Source: Piezodorus guildinii
Taxonomy: Eukaryota > Arthropoda > Insecta > Hemiptera > Pentatomidae
Length of the DNA stretch: 64,000 nucleotides
Assembly (NCBI GenBank): GCA_023052935.1
Contig: CM041294.1
Coordinates: 98,587,616 to 98,651,615 of the forward strand
Reading direction: 5' to 3'
The notes under the pieces were generated by a model. That model was not told where the DNA came from. It saw nothing but the letters and a program-made list of their open reading frames with translations, and made no database searches. Numbering within the stretch: position 1 is the first letter of the stretch; every line of letters begins with the position of its first letter. The position numbers were made by a program, and so were the translations under genes. Positions 10,662-21,115 of the stretch are shown here, piece by piece.

Positions 10662-11609
10662 TTAATGGCGTCAGAGAATCAGGGGTTTTCGCCTTCTTTT
10701 TTATTTATTTATTATTATTATTATTATATATGTATTGTTAATATAGGATTATTAATTTTAATAACATGAATTAAGATTTTGGACATCAGATTTTTTGTTT
10801 ACGCTGCGATTTTTTTATTTTTCAATGGTTATCATTTCTTTCATATTTCTTTTGAAACTGTTTTTCTTCATATTGTATAATTTTGGGTGAATGGAATTTG
10901 AATAAAGAATATTTAATTACGTAAAATTATTAATTTTATATTGGATTATATTTAAGGATGGCTATCTACATTAATTGCTTAATTTTATGATTTTTTTTCC
11001 CTGTTATTTTCCATTACCTTTTACAACTTTCTACGGTAGTACAACTCAAAATAACTACTCAGGAGTATTAACTTTATATTGGGCTGCAAGGAAACGAATG
11101 ACGGCAGTATCTAAAAAAAAAAAAAGAAAAAAAAAAAAAAGTAACTTTGCAACACACATCTTTTTTATTACTCTCATTTCAAGAAATTTAATTAGATTAT
11201 ACCAGATGATTACTTATTTCATATAGTTCCCAGTTCAGAAGATGACATTTTTAAAAATTAATTACAGTATTAAATATTTTATTATTATCATTATTTATGT
11301 TAGCAACTGCGTTGCCGCGATATTAGGGAATGTGATTGCTTGAATTTGGTCATGATCTTCCTGATCACGATAATGGAAATTAATTTAGTTGATCTCTCGG
11401 CCATTTTATTTTTAGTCTTCCTTAAGATAAAGCTGGTTGGAGGGAGGAAGAGATAGTCAAGAAATAAGATGATTTAGGTGATAAAGTGCCGATGAATTAA
11501 ATGTATTAAGTTTGTTGCGAATGTTTAATTTTGGAAGGTTTATTAAGATTTTAATCAAACTTTATATAAATTATAAATATGTGCAAAGTAAGTGATATTA
11601 TGTGAATTA
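10662..11609. other. AT-rich stretch, no gene seen
   Basis: It contains short (ATT)n and A-run microsatellites (10705-10725, 11113-11140). No coding or repeat feature was recognised. Confidence 0.55.
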
Positions 11610-12010
11610 AAAAAACGCTCCAAATTATTACACAATAGCTTATTAATTCCAACTAACAACATCAGATATAAAATAACTGTTCATAAAGATATTGATAGGC
11701 AGTTAAGTAATATGAAAAGCATAAGTCAAAGGATCATATCATATCAGTACCGCTGATTTCAAAACGCAATATCTAAGCTAGTTTTGAACCAATTTCAATG
11801 ATTCTTTTTTCATTTGGTCCAAAATTTGATTCTCAATCAATTTTTTGGTATTTATTATTAGTTAATTAGAATGAACGGCGATTTTTTTTTTGTTTATTGG
11901 TTATTCGGAATCTAGGCATCTTGAAACGCAAGCTCTCAAATTTTGAGAGGCGGTTATTAATTTTTTTTTTTGGTCGATTACAAAGGTTGATTATTAAAAA
12001 TAATAAAGGA
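11610..12010 (+). repeat. Dispersed repeat family R1-like-A, copy 2
   Basis: It shares the CCAAATTATTACACAATAG start and the later AATCTAGGCATCTTGAAACG / CCGTATCTTGAAAGGG position with the copy at 1240. It is shorter and more diverged. Non-coding. Confidence 0.5.
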
Positions 12011-12990
12011 AAAAGGAAAAAAAAAGTTCACAGTTCTGTTTTAAGAAGCGATTTATTAAAATTAAAACTGAGGATTTAGTTGATTCCGGAGTAATATTCT
12101 TTATGCTTGTGCTACCGATAGTAAAAAAAAAACCTTAATGATTTCTTACTTAAGGTCTTCAAGCAGGTGGATTCTTGAAAATATGCCAGGAAATAAACAT
12201 ATTTCTTTTGAGCGTCATTAAAAACTCATAAACTTAAATCTTTAGCAATCTTTAAATTCAAGGTAATGAGTTTTACATAGTTTTTTGTTTATTTTTCTAC
12301 TCTTTCTGTGTCTTAAGATGAGCTATTTTTAACGACTAATTTTTGGATACTTCTTAGGTTGTCATATTTAGAAATAATGTTAATATAGTGGTTCAACGGA
12401 GTGTTGTTAACATTGTAATTTTTCTAAAATTATACTTTATTTTTTTCATCCTTCAAATTAAATTTTAATACATTTAATATTTAAATTTTCAATCTCTTTT
12501 TATATGATAAATCTTATTAAATTACACATATTTATGTTCAATTATTCACTAGAATAAACTCACAAGTTTTTATTTAATAAAATAATTAATATAATTAATA
12601 AAATAATTCTAGAAAAACAAGTTAATTTAATAAAATGAATACTCAAAATCCTGGATTACATTATTAGTTTCTTTTAAAGAAATATAAAAGCTGTTCTAGA
12701 TATTTTTGCTAGCAGATTTTACTTGGAAAATATGAGGTTATCTTGTTAAAAAAATAAGATTTCAGTTTCTAACTAATGGTTGTATAAAATAGTGTTTTTA
12801 GCCAGTTTTCCTGGTGGTACCACTTTATAAGATGGTTATATTTTTCAGATAGCATACTGGCAAATGTGTGGTCTGGTAATAAATTGAATAAAGCTTATTG
12901 AATGTAAATTTTTATTTAATATAATAAGAATGAGTATGTATGTAAACAATTCATCAAAACACTAATAATCAGCTTCTTTTTATTATTATT
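12011..12990. other. AT-rich stretch, no gene seen
   Basis: Only short frames and A/T runs are present. Nothing recognisable. Confidence 0.55.
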
Positions 12991-12999
12991 GTTTAGTTA

Positions 13000-13350
13000 C
13001 TCTCAGTTTTCGGCTGCTCCAACATTTACTAACAACGGTTAAATCTCCCTCTTAACTAGAAAAGGCTCATCTACATGACTGTCATTAGACTAATCTGGAC
13101 TTAGGGAGTTGAGCTTTGGGCTCTACTAAACTATCGAATTCTTCCCGTATCCAATACTTACAATCCAAAACCCTTCGTAAAATCCTCAAAGCTTCCTACT
13201 ACTAAATCACGAATAAACTCATCGATAATGATCTTAAAGTTCCCTTAAATGCTGATTTGGTCCGAACAAGACAAACTCCATTTCCACTCTCACCCACTAG
13301 TTTCTATCCTTCTTCGATTCCTGATAATCCTTCTGATGGCTGCTAGACCT
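13000..13350 (+). pseudogene. Jockey-type reverse transcriptase, C-terminal relic 1
   Basis: In changing frames the plus strand encodes LQSKTLRKILKASYY, then ITNKLIDNDLKVPLNADLVR and SFYPSSIPDNPSDGC, with a stop between the first two. This is the C-terminal region of jockey-clade LINE ORF2 (LQSK.LR.I.NAPWYV.N..IH.DL..P). Related relics lie at 16410 (plus) and 17464 (minus). Stops and frameshifts make it dead. Confidence 0.7.
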
Positions 13351-13897
13351 TCTGATTTAAAACATTTTATGGAGTACTACGAATATGAAATTTTATTTTA
13401 AAAAGTTAATAAAGAAATATTTGGTAAATAGAATTATTATTAAAAATTAATAATAAAAGAATTGAGGTATGCATAAATAATACTAATAATAATAATAATA
13501 ATTGTAGACAAGAATATTTGTTTGAAGTACTTTTTGTGACTGTTTAACTTTCATCATGCTCTATCTTTTGATTAATACAGGTTTGATTTTACTCCTAGAC
13601 GCACAATATGTATTACTACTAGCAATATCGAGTTTCGATTTGGTGAGCATTAACATTCAGTTTAGTAGTTCGTATACATTTGCTTCTATTCCTCTATTTT
13701 GGTTTTATATGAGTGAATTATCTTCGGTTACTAGATGGAGAATGGTTTCCTTCTGAATTTCGACTTTTTTACTATAAAGAATTAATAATTATGGTAAAAT
13801 TCCGGTTCTGAGAAAAGCCGATTATTTAGTACTGTACTGCTCGGCGAAGATGCAGAAACTATACAACTAAATATAAGTATGTAATTAAAAACCGGTA
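13351..13897. other. AT-rich stretch, no gene seen
   Basis: It contains a short (AAT)n run near 13485-13500 and a 66-codon frame (13556-13756) without recognisable similarity. Confidence 0.5.
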
Positions 13898-14030
13898 AAG
13901 AGAAGAGGTCATGAAACAAATGCGGATAAGAGGAAATATATAATAATTAGTAGAAAAGGGGATGACCTCGGTGATATTGATGTATCAGGACATACGTTTG
14001 AACACGTATTGAAAAGAGTAGTTTAACAAA
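13898..14030 (+). pseudogene. RTE-type reverse transcriptase relic 1
   Basis: The frame from 13925 reads DKRKYIIISRKGDDLGDIDV followed by SGHTFEHV. This is collinear with DKTKYIISSRNGGDLSDIDT...SGHTFEQVEKLKYLG in the larger RTE piece at 32723-33585. It lies just beyond the YADD motif in that family. Only about 35 codons survive. Confidence 0.7.
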
Positions 14031-14117
14031 TAATGAATAAAGAAAAGAACCGATCGAGGCACCTTATATTATCCCAGCGAAGATTCCATACCCACCTGTC
14101 AAAAGCAGACAACTTTT

Positions 14118-14185
14118 AAGGTTTAAAACACAAGACAAGTAAGGTTTAAAACACCAGACAAGTAAGGTTTAAAACACAAATTACT
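14118..14185 (+). repeat. Short tandem repeat, 23-bp unit, about 3 copies
   Basis: Units beginning AAGGTTTAAAACAC start at 14118, 14141 and 14164; the first two are 23 bases each and differ at one position, and the third is partial. It lies directly before the jockey-type insertion. Confidence 0.9.
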
Positions 14186-14200
14186 GTATCTTGGATTATA

Positions 14201-15726
14201 TACTGAATATCTTCAACTCGTGCATAAGGATATCATACTTTCCGAATGCCTGGAAACGTGCGATCGTAGTACCGCTACTCAAGCCTGGGAAGACTGGAGA
14301 CTCTACGGAGCACTATAGACCGATCAGTCTTCTCTCGCACATGAGCAAGATCTTCGAGAGGCTGGTTCAGTACCATCTCATGAAACACTGCAGGGAGGAG
14401 GGCATCATACCACCTGAGCAGACTGGCTACCAGCGAGGAGTATCCTGTGAGCACCATCTGGCGAAGCTGCAGGCTCACACCATAGAGAAAATGCACAAAA
14501 ATGAAGCTACGGCGTTGATCTCACTGGACTGCACCCAGGTCTTTGACTGCGTGTCTCACACTCTGTTACTCCGCCGCCTGGAGGAGTACAGGTTCCCCGC
14601 CCCCCTATGCCGACTGATCAGAAGCTATCTTAGCGGAAGATCCTTCGTCGTACGGGTCGGTGAGGATCTGTCGAACCCATGCGACACCACCTGCGGAGTA
14701 CCTCAAGGGTCTGTACTGGGGCCAATACTGTTCGTCGTTTTCACGGCGCCAGTGGTCTCAGTAAAGCAGCCAGGAACAGTGATAGCAGCTTATGCGGATG
14801 ATATAGCCATTTATGCGACCAGCATAAGCGCAGATGAAGCACTTAAGACGGCCCAATCAGCCACAGACACCATAGTTGACGAGCTTCATAAGAATGGGAT
14901 AAGAGTAAACCCTACGAAAACGGACGCCATAGTTCTCTCCTTTCAAACAGGAAAGAGGAAACTGCCAACAGAATTCACCGTAGAAGGGGAAAAACAACCT
15001 CTCTCTACCAAAGTGTTATACCTGGGAGTGACACTGGATAGGCATTTAACCTTCTCCAGCCACGTCCGGGAGAGATTAAAACAATCAAAGTCGTATAGGC
15101 TATATCACTTGCTGACATCGCCGCAGCATGTACTGAGGCTCAAACTCCAGATCTACAAAGCCATCATTAGACCAACACTTCTCTATGGTGCGCCGCTACT
15201 TCGTCACATGTATAAGTCTACCCTCCAGAGACTGCAGAGCTTCCAGAACTCCGTCCTTAGGCGGATAGTCAGAGGAACTACACTCCAAAGGGCGAGAAAT
15301 GTCACCATATACGAGGAGCTACAGCTACCCTCGGTTCCAGAGTATATCGGCCGGAGGCACATCAAGTTCTTTGATGGGCTGAAAGCTTGCGGTAATCCGC
15401 TCTTCCGTGACATAACACCACCATCCAGGCCCGGAAGGTGGCAAGGTGATCTCCCCTTGGTAGACGTGTTCGCCGAGGGAAGGGGTCCGGACTCTGCAGT
15501 CTGAACCCACCTAACCTTTTTCTTTGTCCCCAAAAGAATAGCCCTTCCCTATTCCCACTGTGAATAAAGGCTTAAGCCCTAGTGCATAAAGCGCCTCCAG
15601 CGCATGATGTATAATAAACCTTAAAATGCCTCCGGGCAAAAAAAGGACCAAAAATTGTAAAAATGTACATAGTTATATGTGTATAAATATGTTGTAAATA
15701 GTTGAAAATAAATTTTGGAGGGTTAG

Positions 15727-15768
<42 letters not shown>
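14201..15768 (+). mobile_element. 5'-truncated jockey-type LINE with poly(A) tail and TSD
   Basis: The direct repeat CTTGGATTATA occurs at 14190-14200 and again at 15769-15779, just after a 40-base A tract (15727-15766). This delimits one insertion: the element starts at 14201 inside the reverse transcriptase and ends with the poly(A) tail. It carries the RT C-terminal half and a 3' UTR with AATAAA-like signals near 15562 and 15706. It is noticeably GC-richer than its flanks, and its frame is intact to the stop codon, which points to a recent target-primed reverse transcription event. Confidence 0.9.
14203..15504 (+). CDS. Reverse transcriptase (ORF2 fragment), jockey-clade LINE
   Basis: This is the C-terminal RT part of a LINE ORF2, whose product primes reverse transcription at a nicked target. 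In a frame counted from 14191, visible RT blocks are the YRPISLLSHMSKIFERL block (about 42-58), GYQRGVSCEHHLAKLQ (about 89-104), the SLDCTQVFDCVSH palm motif, GVPQGSVLGP and the YADD catalytic motif (201-204). The C-terminal LQSFQNSVLRRIVRG region follows. The endonuclease domain and the start of RT are missing because the insertion is 5'-truncated. The first codons from 14191 belong to the duplicated target, so no true start exists. No internal stop remains. The copy is not autonomous. Confidence 0.9.
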   Translation: MNIFNSCIRISYFPNAWKRAIVVPLLKPGKTGDSTEHYRPISLLSHMSKIFERLVQYHLMKHCREEGIIPPEQTGYQRGVSCEHHLAKLQAHTIEKMHKNEATALISLDCTQVFDCVSHTLLLRRLEEYRFPAPLCRLIRSYLSGRSFVVRVGEDLSNPCDTTCGVPQGSVLGPILFVVFTAPVVSVKQPGTVIAAYADDIAIYATSISADEALKTAQSATDTIVDELHKNGIRVNPTKTDAIVLSFQTGKRKLPTEFTVEGEKQPLSTKVLYLGVTLDRHLTFSSHVRERLKQSKSYRLYHLLTSPQHVLRLKLQIYKAIIRPTLLYGAPLLRHMYKSTLQRLQSFQNSVLRRIVRGTTLQRARNVTIYEELQLPSVPEYIGRRHIKFFDGLKACGNPLFRDITPPSRPGRWQGDLPLVDVFAEGRGPDSAV

Positions 15769-15769
<1 letters not shown>

Positions 15770-15779
15770 TTGGATTATA

Positions 15780-16184
15780 GATGGACTTGGAACATAAAAA
15801 ATTAAAAAGACGAAAATAACCTCCATTACATTCCCTCCACTAAACTTACCAACAAATTAACTAGACACAAGAAAACTCGTAGATACTCCCTAAATATAAA
15901 GCGTTAATACACCTCGGTTTGTTTTAAATAGCAACTACATACAGGAAAAAAATAACATTCCAAACAGTAAAATCTTTTATTCATCACTAACAGAAGACAT
16001 TTTACCCATCTACTGAGATTCAAACCATAATCCACTTTTTTTTCAAATTCTCTTATATTTATTATTCGGCTTATTTGAACGATAATTAAACATATTTTGT
16101 TCACGAAATCTTTTCGTTAAAAAAAATGCATAACCATGCATACTGATATACATAATCAGTTTTAATTTTACTTTTTTTCTTTAA
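15780..16184. other. AT-rich stretch, no gene seen
   Basis: Short frames only. It ends at the TTAA target site of the MITE at 16185. Confidence 0.5.
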
Positions 16185-16360
16185 AACGTTGACTGTCACG
16201 CACGTTTACAGTAAAATCTCCTTTAGGTCACGCGTACAGCTGTACAAAGCGTTTTCAGCTATGTATTCTCAGTCAAATAAGCGTCACCCCAATACGGGTG
16301 ACGTGGCTCGATCAGAAACATTACTGTCACCCGAACATGGGTGACGTGGCAGTCAACGTG
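16185..16360. mobile_element. 176-bp MITE with TTAA target duplication (piggyBac-like)
   Basis: TTAA occurs at 16181-16184 and at 16361-16364. Between them the ends AACGTTGACTGTCACG and, on the other strand, CACGTTGACTGCCACG form 16-base terminal inverted repeats with two mismatches. TTAA duplication is the hallmark of piggyBac transposition. Inside, two small hairpins of the type GTCACCC...GGGTGACGTGG occur at about 16284-16310 and 16327-16350. There is no coding capacity. Confidence 0.8.
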
Positions 16361-16379
16361 TTAAACGACAAGAAACTGC

Positions 16380-16775
16380 TCGGCACTTTTAGTTACTTCA
16401 ACACTTACTAGACTGACGCTCTAACCTTCCACTAAACTACAAAAGGCTCATCTAAATGACTATCAGGCATATTAGGACTTCCTAAGTCCAGTTTTGGTGC
16501 TAAACTAAACTATCGAATTCTTTCCGTATCCAAAGTTCTTCTTAAAATTCTAAACGTTCTTTACTTTGTCACGAATAAACTCATCTATAAAGACCTTAAT
16601 GTTCCATATTTTGCTGATTTGGCCCGAATCAGGAATCACTCACTCCCTCTATGAAAAACTCCATTCCCCTTATAATCCACTAGTTTCAATCCTTGTTTCC
16701 TCCTCCGTTCCTGACGAACCTCCGAGGCGTTTGAAAAGAAGATATCCTCGAGATCTTCAGCTTTAAATAGGAGTA
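16380..16775 (+). pseudogene. Jockey-type reverse transcriptase, C-terminal relic 2
   Basis: The order is the same as in relic 1: LNYRILSVSKVLLKILNV, YFVTNKLIYKDLNVPYFADL, then AR.RNHSLPL and a truncated end, in broken frames. The nucleotide match to 13000-13350 begins before the coding part (AAAAGGCTCATCTA). It contains several stops. Confidence 0.7.
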
Positions 16776-17440
16776 CTTCCAATTGGCTGACACGTTTTGT
16801 ATGTACTTTACCTTAAAACTTATTTACTTGACGTATTATCCAATACAGATGTAAATAATAATAAAATAAAAAATTTTTGTTGTAATAAATGATACATTTT
16901 AAGCTATAAACACGTCTAAGTATTCTTGAAAGTATTGGTCTTCGAGTAAGAAATTTACTGGATCCTGGGGTCTGGGCGGGTGTCCTTAGGAATTGGCATG
17001 CTGTAGGGCAGATGCTGTGTGTTGAGGACAGCTGTCAGTCCGCAGAGCATGTGAAGCACTTAAGGGGAAGCTCCCTTGCATTTTCACTCAACTTGTCCTC
17101 AATGATCTGTCATAGGTTGCTTCAATGAATACCTCAACCCACACTTTCTAGGAGAATTTCAAGTTTATATAATAAAAGCTAATCGTCGGAAGAACGCTTT
17201 ATGTAGCAATGGAATGAAATAATGAGGGATGATGGGTAAGTCGATGATTCTTCTCAATTCTGGAATTACGTCAAGAATATTCCGAATATATTTTTTTTTT
17301 TTTTTTAAAGAAATTTACCACTGTAACATACAATAAAATACATTAAGTACATGTGTCAGGTTATAAAGTGGACTTAATACAGGCGTGTGAAGAAACTACC
17401 CAGTGGTACCTCTTCAATTTTTATATAATGTAGTAAGTCG
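16776..17440. other. Unassigned stretch with moderately GC-rich part 16960-17110
   Basis: The segment 16960-17110 (CCTGGGGTCTGGGCGGGTGTCC ... GAGGACAGCTGTCAG) stands out from AT-rich flanks but has no recognisable product or box. A T-rich tract lies at 17290-17306. Confidence 0.4.
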
Positions 17441-17960
17441 TGAGGCCATCGGCTTTTCAGCCGTCACGGGGAATTATCAGGAATAGATGGTAATGAGAGT
17501 TTGCGGACGAGTGGGTTGGAGTGGACAGGTAATTTGGAATAAAAGGAGGTATATCTAGTTCGGGCTAGATCTACGACTAATGGGATATTTAGGTCTTTAT
17601 GAATTATCTTATTGGTGACAAAGTAAGGAGCATTTATGATCTTTCGGAAGATTTTGGATTGCAAGGGTTGAATGCGGAAAAATTTCATGGTTTGGTGAAT
17701 TCTCATAACTCAATCCTTTATGTCCAAATAGGCCTACTGATGGTAATGTAAATTTTTTTTTTGCGGTATGTGGAAAGTTTTGATCGTTTGTCAAGTAAGT
17801 GTTGTAGTAAACGGTATCTACGAGCTGTTTCTTGTCGTTTCAGTCTAGTGTGAGAATTATAAGTAGGGTGTTTGTCTAGATGGAGTCCTAGGTACCGGAT
17901 TTGTTCAACTGATGTGAGTGGAATATTGCTAAAGAACATAGGAAAGGCGATCATAGGTTT
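17441..17960 (-). pseudogene. Jockey-type reverse transcriptase, C-terminal relic 3
   Basis: On the minus strand 17954 to 17718 encodes an RT thumb-like region (VEQIRYLGLHLDKHPTYNSH, RYRLLQHLLDKRSKL, ITISRPIWT). After a break, 17706 to 17464 encodes LQSKIFRKIINAPYFVTNKI, DLNIPLVVDLARTRYTSFYS and SLPSIPDNSP. Both halves are collinear with jockey-clade ORF2; at least one frameshift separates them and the YADD region is missing. It is the longest of four relics of this family in the window. Confidence 0.8.
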
Positions 17961-18329
17961 TCGAAGTGTTTCATATTTGAATTTTATTTAGAAAAATTCG
18001 TTTTTACATTACTTTTTTTTACATAGATTCCCCATGTCTATTCTTCCACTTCTAGCTAGTTTTTTCTCTCTCATAATTAATAAATATTAGCTCGATAATC
18101 ATAAAACCTTTAATTAATTTAAATCTCCTCTCCAAAAAATAGTTTATATTTATCTATATATTGGGCATTTTATATATTATATGGACATAATCAGTGATAG
18201 AAAAAATAATACATGTTGGATTCCCCAATAGTCTCTTCTCTTCTCTTCGTAACTTACACTTACCTAGATATGAAATATATAACAAGAGGAAGTATTGCAG
18301 CCGTTTTAATACATGTTTTAGAATCCCCT
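17961..18329. other. AT-rich stretch, no gene seen
   Basis: Nothing recognisable. Confidence 0.5.
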
Positions 18330-18640
18330 AAATAACTAAATCTCGTGAAAAAATATGTCTGTGTGTGTATTTATGTGGTAAGTTGGTAAGTCTTGCTTGA
18401 AAACGATAAGTTGTAAATAAACTGAAATTTCATATTTTGGGAACTTATATGGCTGAGATGTTGCAGCAACTCCTTTAACGAAATCGGCAAGAGACACTTT
18501 ATATTTTGCGTTTTGTACCTTTTTACTATTTTCCCAAAAACGGATCAAACGATTTTGATTAAACTTGCTATATTAGTGCTATATGTGTTTTAATTGCATA
18601 AAGGATTCATTCCTACTGAAATGTCGGAAAGGGCTTAAAG
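18330..18640 (-). repeat. Old dispersed repeat family D, partial copy
   Basis: It contains a TGTGTGTGTATTTATG-like word, a GTAAATAAACTGAAATTTCATA block, GAAATCGGCAAGAGACACTTTAT and TCAAACGATTTTGATTAAA. These match, in the same order, the copy at 55940-56165 and, inverted, the copy at 20460-21110. Non-coding, diverged. Confidence 0.5.
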
Positions 18641-18668
18641 GCCATTTTTATTTTGTTATTCTTCTTCT

Positions 18669-18998
18669 GGGGAGCGGCGTGGTCTAGTGGATAGAGCGCT
18701 AGTCTGCTGTGCTCCGGGTCCTGGGTTCGAATCCCGGCTGTGGCGGAATATTATTTATTCTGTTAATTCAGTCGGGGGCGACCCTAGGTATGGAGACCCT
18801 CCTGGGGCAGACCCAGCCTCTATAAAGTGGGTACCCAAATTAATTGGGGAAAAACCTGGTGGCTGATCGCGATTAAGGCCTAATCACCTCATTGCACAGC
18901 CGTTGGCCTTGAAACAGTACGAATCTCTATATGTACTGAGCCCAAGACCCTTCATGGGTTGTAGTGGTACAGGTTTTTTTTTTTTTTTTTTTTTTTAT
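18669..18998 (+). repeat. tRNA-derived SINE, family A, copy 1
   Basis: The head reads GGCGTGGTCTAGTGGATAGAG (A box) and GGGTTCGAATCCC (B box) as in a tRNA gene. A family body follows (CCCTCCTGGGGCAGACCCAG, TGGGTACCCAAATTAATTGG, TACTGAGCCCAAGACCC) and the element ends in a T-rich tail. TTCTTCTTCT at 18659-18668 and 18999-19008 is the probable target duplication. Further copies lie at 29367 and, inverted, at 57470. It lacks protein coding and depends on a LINE for movement. Confidence 0.9.
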
Positions 18999-19019
18999 TT
19001 CTTCTTCTAGAGTACCTTT

Positions 19020-19298
19020 GGCGGGGAGCCCGTAACTGAGTGGCTAGCCTCTCATGCTACAGATTGTGAGTTCGATCCCAGTCCCAGCGGGGCTTTTATA
19101 AGGATGTAGTTAAATGGGGATTCATTCACAGCCTCTCCCCGGGTAGGTGAGATCCGTCAGCCAAATGGTGGCCACTCACAAAATTAGGGAGTGATGACCC
19201 TACACTACAAAATGCATCGTGAAACGTGCGTGCAATCTCCCAGGAGATTACACCGCGAGGCTCAGGGCTGCACGGCCTGTTGCGCCACTGGAAGAAGG
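19020..19298 (+). repeat. tRNA-derived SINE, family B, copy 2
   Basis: It starts with a tRNA-like head (ACTGAGTGGCTAGC, GAGTTCGATCCCAGTC) and continues collinear with the copy at 5015 to the ending GCACGGCCTGTTGCGCC. AGAGTACCTTT at 19009-19019 and AGAGTATCTTT at 19299-19309 are a one-mismatch target duplication. It sits immediately after the right-hand duplication of the family A SINE, so two SINEs landed side by side. Confidence 0.85.
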
Positions 19299-19309
19299 AG
19301 AGTATCTTT

Positions 19310-20159
19310 AATTTTGTAGATCCAAAAAATAAATAAAATAAAAAATATTCTATGTTTTTATCATTGATAAAAACAAACTGGTAATTGTATATTTACGTAT
19401 GAACGAGTCGGATAATCAACTGAACGAAACAAGTGCAAAAATGTTTTATTTTTTTTCCGAATATAAGAATAGTAATATAGATATATAATAGAGAGTGATG
19501 AAAAGACTGATGTACAACTGGAAAAAATCACATCAAACGTTACTAACCACACAACTGATGAAAAGATAAAACTGAATGATTGTTGTAGATAATAATTTAT
19601 ATTGTTAAAATATTTAATCTGAAATACATGTTTTTAAATCGAAATTAAATGTAGTTCTTTAACCTATGTTTAACTTTAACTTTATAAATTTTACAACGGA
19701 GGTAAATAAAAGAGTTGTTTTGCACGCACCAAGTTTTCTATTTTTATTTTGGTGTAGGCACCGTACTCATCTTAAAATATCCTGTATCGGTGTATGATCT
19801 CATTATGATGGAAAATATTTTTAAACTATATTTTTCAACCACTATTCTACGTAATTTAGTTGTACTAATTTTTAGTGCTGAATGATTATTATCTCCGTTA
19901 ATTGAGTGATGGTTACTTCCAAGGATTTTTTAAATATTATATCTATCCGGCTGGCTTTCGGTCCTTCCCTCTTGTTTTTATTTTCTTTTCATTTTCGACT
20001 CTCAGCTGAGGGTAAATATTTTGCACGGTCTTTTTCCGTCTATTGTTTTTTTTTTATCCTTGGCGGCTATGCGTATCATTTCATCCATAATTAATTCATT
20101 TCCTTTATTCGGAATAGAACACAATCTTGTTATTTTCGGAAGAGTATTCTCTGAACATT
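19310..20159. other. AT-rich stretch with an old repeat at 19600-19740
   Basis: The segment ending AACGGAGGTAAATAAAAG...TTGCACGCACCA (to about 19730) is shared with 57400-57462, where AACGGAGGTAAGTGAAAG...TTGCGTGCACCA occurs. No gene is recognised. Confidence 0.45.
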
Positions 20160-20459
20160 TAGAATAAGAAAATGGCTCGAAATATCTCGGTTTTCGATGC
20201 GATTTAAACGAGAACTGGAAATGTTATGAATAATCTAGTAATTTTTTTTTTTTTTTAATACAAAACAAACAAATCTGGTGCCGGCAACACACGACTTTCA
20301 CTTACCTCGACTGTTAAAAACTATTAAATATACTTCAATTTGAAAAATATCCTATGTTGATTTTAATAAAAAAGGTACTCATTTTCGTTGGAAACATATG
20401 ATTTTGATTAAATAATATAACTACATTAAATTGTTAATCAGTAATAAGCTTATTCCCTT

Positions 20460-21115
20460 TTAAAATTTTGCCTATCACATAACATTTTTTCTAAAATCTT
20501 TCTCTTTCCAACGGTATATAATACGTCTATAGTACTGTTCTTATTATAAAAAAAAAAAGACATAAAACCATAGTTTTGCTATTTTATCCTTTAGTTGGTC
20601 ATAAAATTTGTATATTTAGCCGTCCTTTATCAATTTCATTATGATGTAAATATATAAACTTTTTGAATGTACAAAATTAAAGGTAGTTCAGGAGAAGAAA
20701 ATTTAAAATATCGGCATTTAAATGTCAGACTATTTCAATCAGAATCAAACCTACATGATATTAAAGGCCATTGAATTTTACATCAATATAGCGTGTATAA
20801 TCAAAATCGTTAGAGCAGTTTTTATGACAATCTTCAAAAAGGTGCAAAATGCACGGAGTAAAGTGGCTCTTCTGATAAGCCAAATTTGATCTAAAAATTT
20901 CTGTAACATTTCGGGAGTATTGTTGTCTTAAATATGAAATTTCAGCTTCGTACGACTTTTTGTTTTTGCGCTAGGCTTACAGGAAACACACGCAGACCTT
21001 TTTTTTCGGGACTTGGTTGTTTGGACTCAGGGGACCCTAAAACGTGTATTTCCGTTTAAAAACTGGAATTCGAAAATTTTCACGATCGAAATACTTCCCC
21101 TTACTATATATTTCA
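20460..21115 (+). repeat. Old dispersed repeat family D, copy in forward orientation
   Basis: Several ordered blocks match the inverted copy at 55800-56490: TCTAAAATCTTTCTCTTTCC, GTACAAAATTAAAGGTAGTTCAGGAG, AAAATATCGGCATTTAAATG, ATCAAAATCGTTAGAGCAG, AAGTGGCTCTTCTGATAAGCC, TTGCGCTAGGCTTAC, and GGGACTTGGTTGTTTGGA. Parts recur at 18330, 22560 and 26840. Diverged and non-coding; class unknown. Confidence 0.65.

Noticed and set aside
14191..14202. Start of the jockey-type RT at 14191
   Set aside because: 14190-14200 is the target-site duplication; coding sequence of the element starts only after it.
18669..18760. tRNA genes at the heads of the SINEs (also 5030, 19030, 29370, 33930, 57790)
   Set aside because: A and B boxes are present, but the sequences do not close a normal acceptor stem and continue into family-specific bodies shared between copies, so they are SINE heads.
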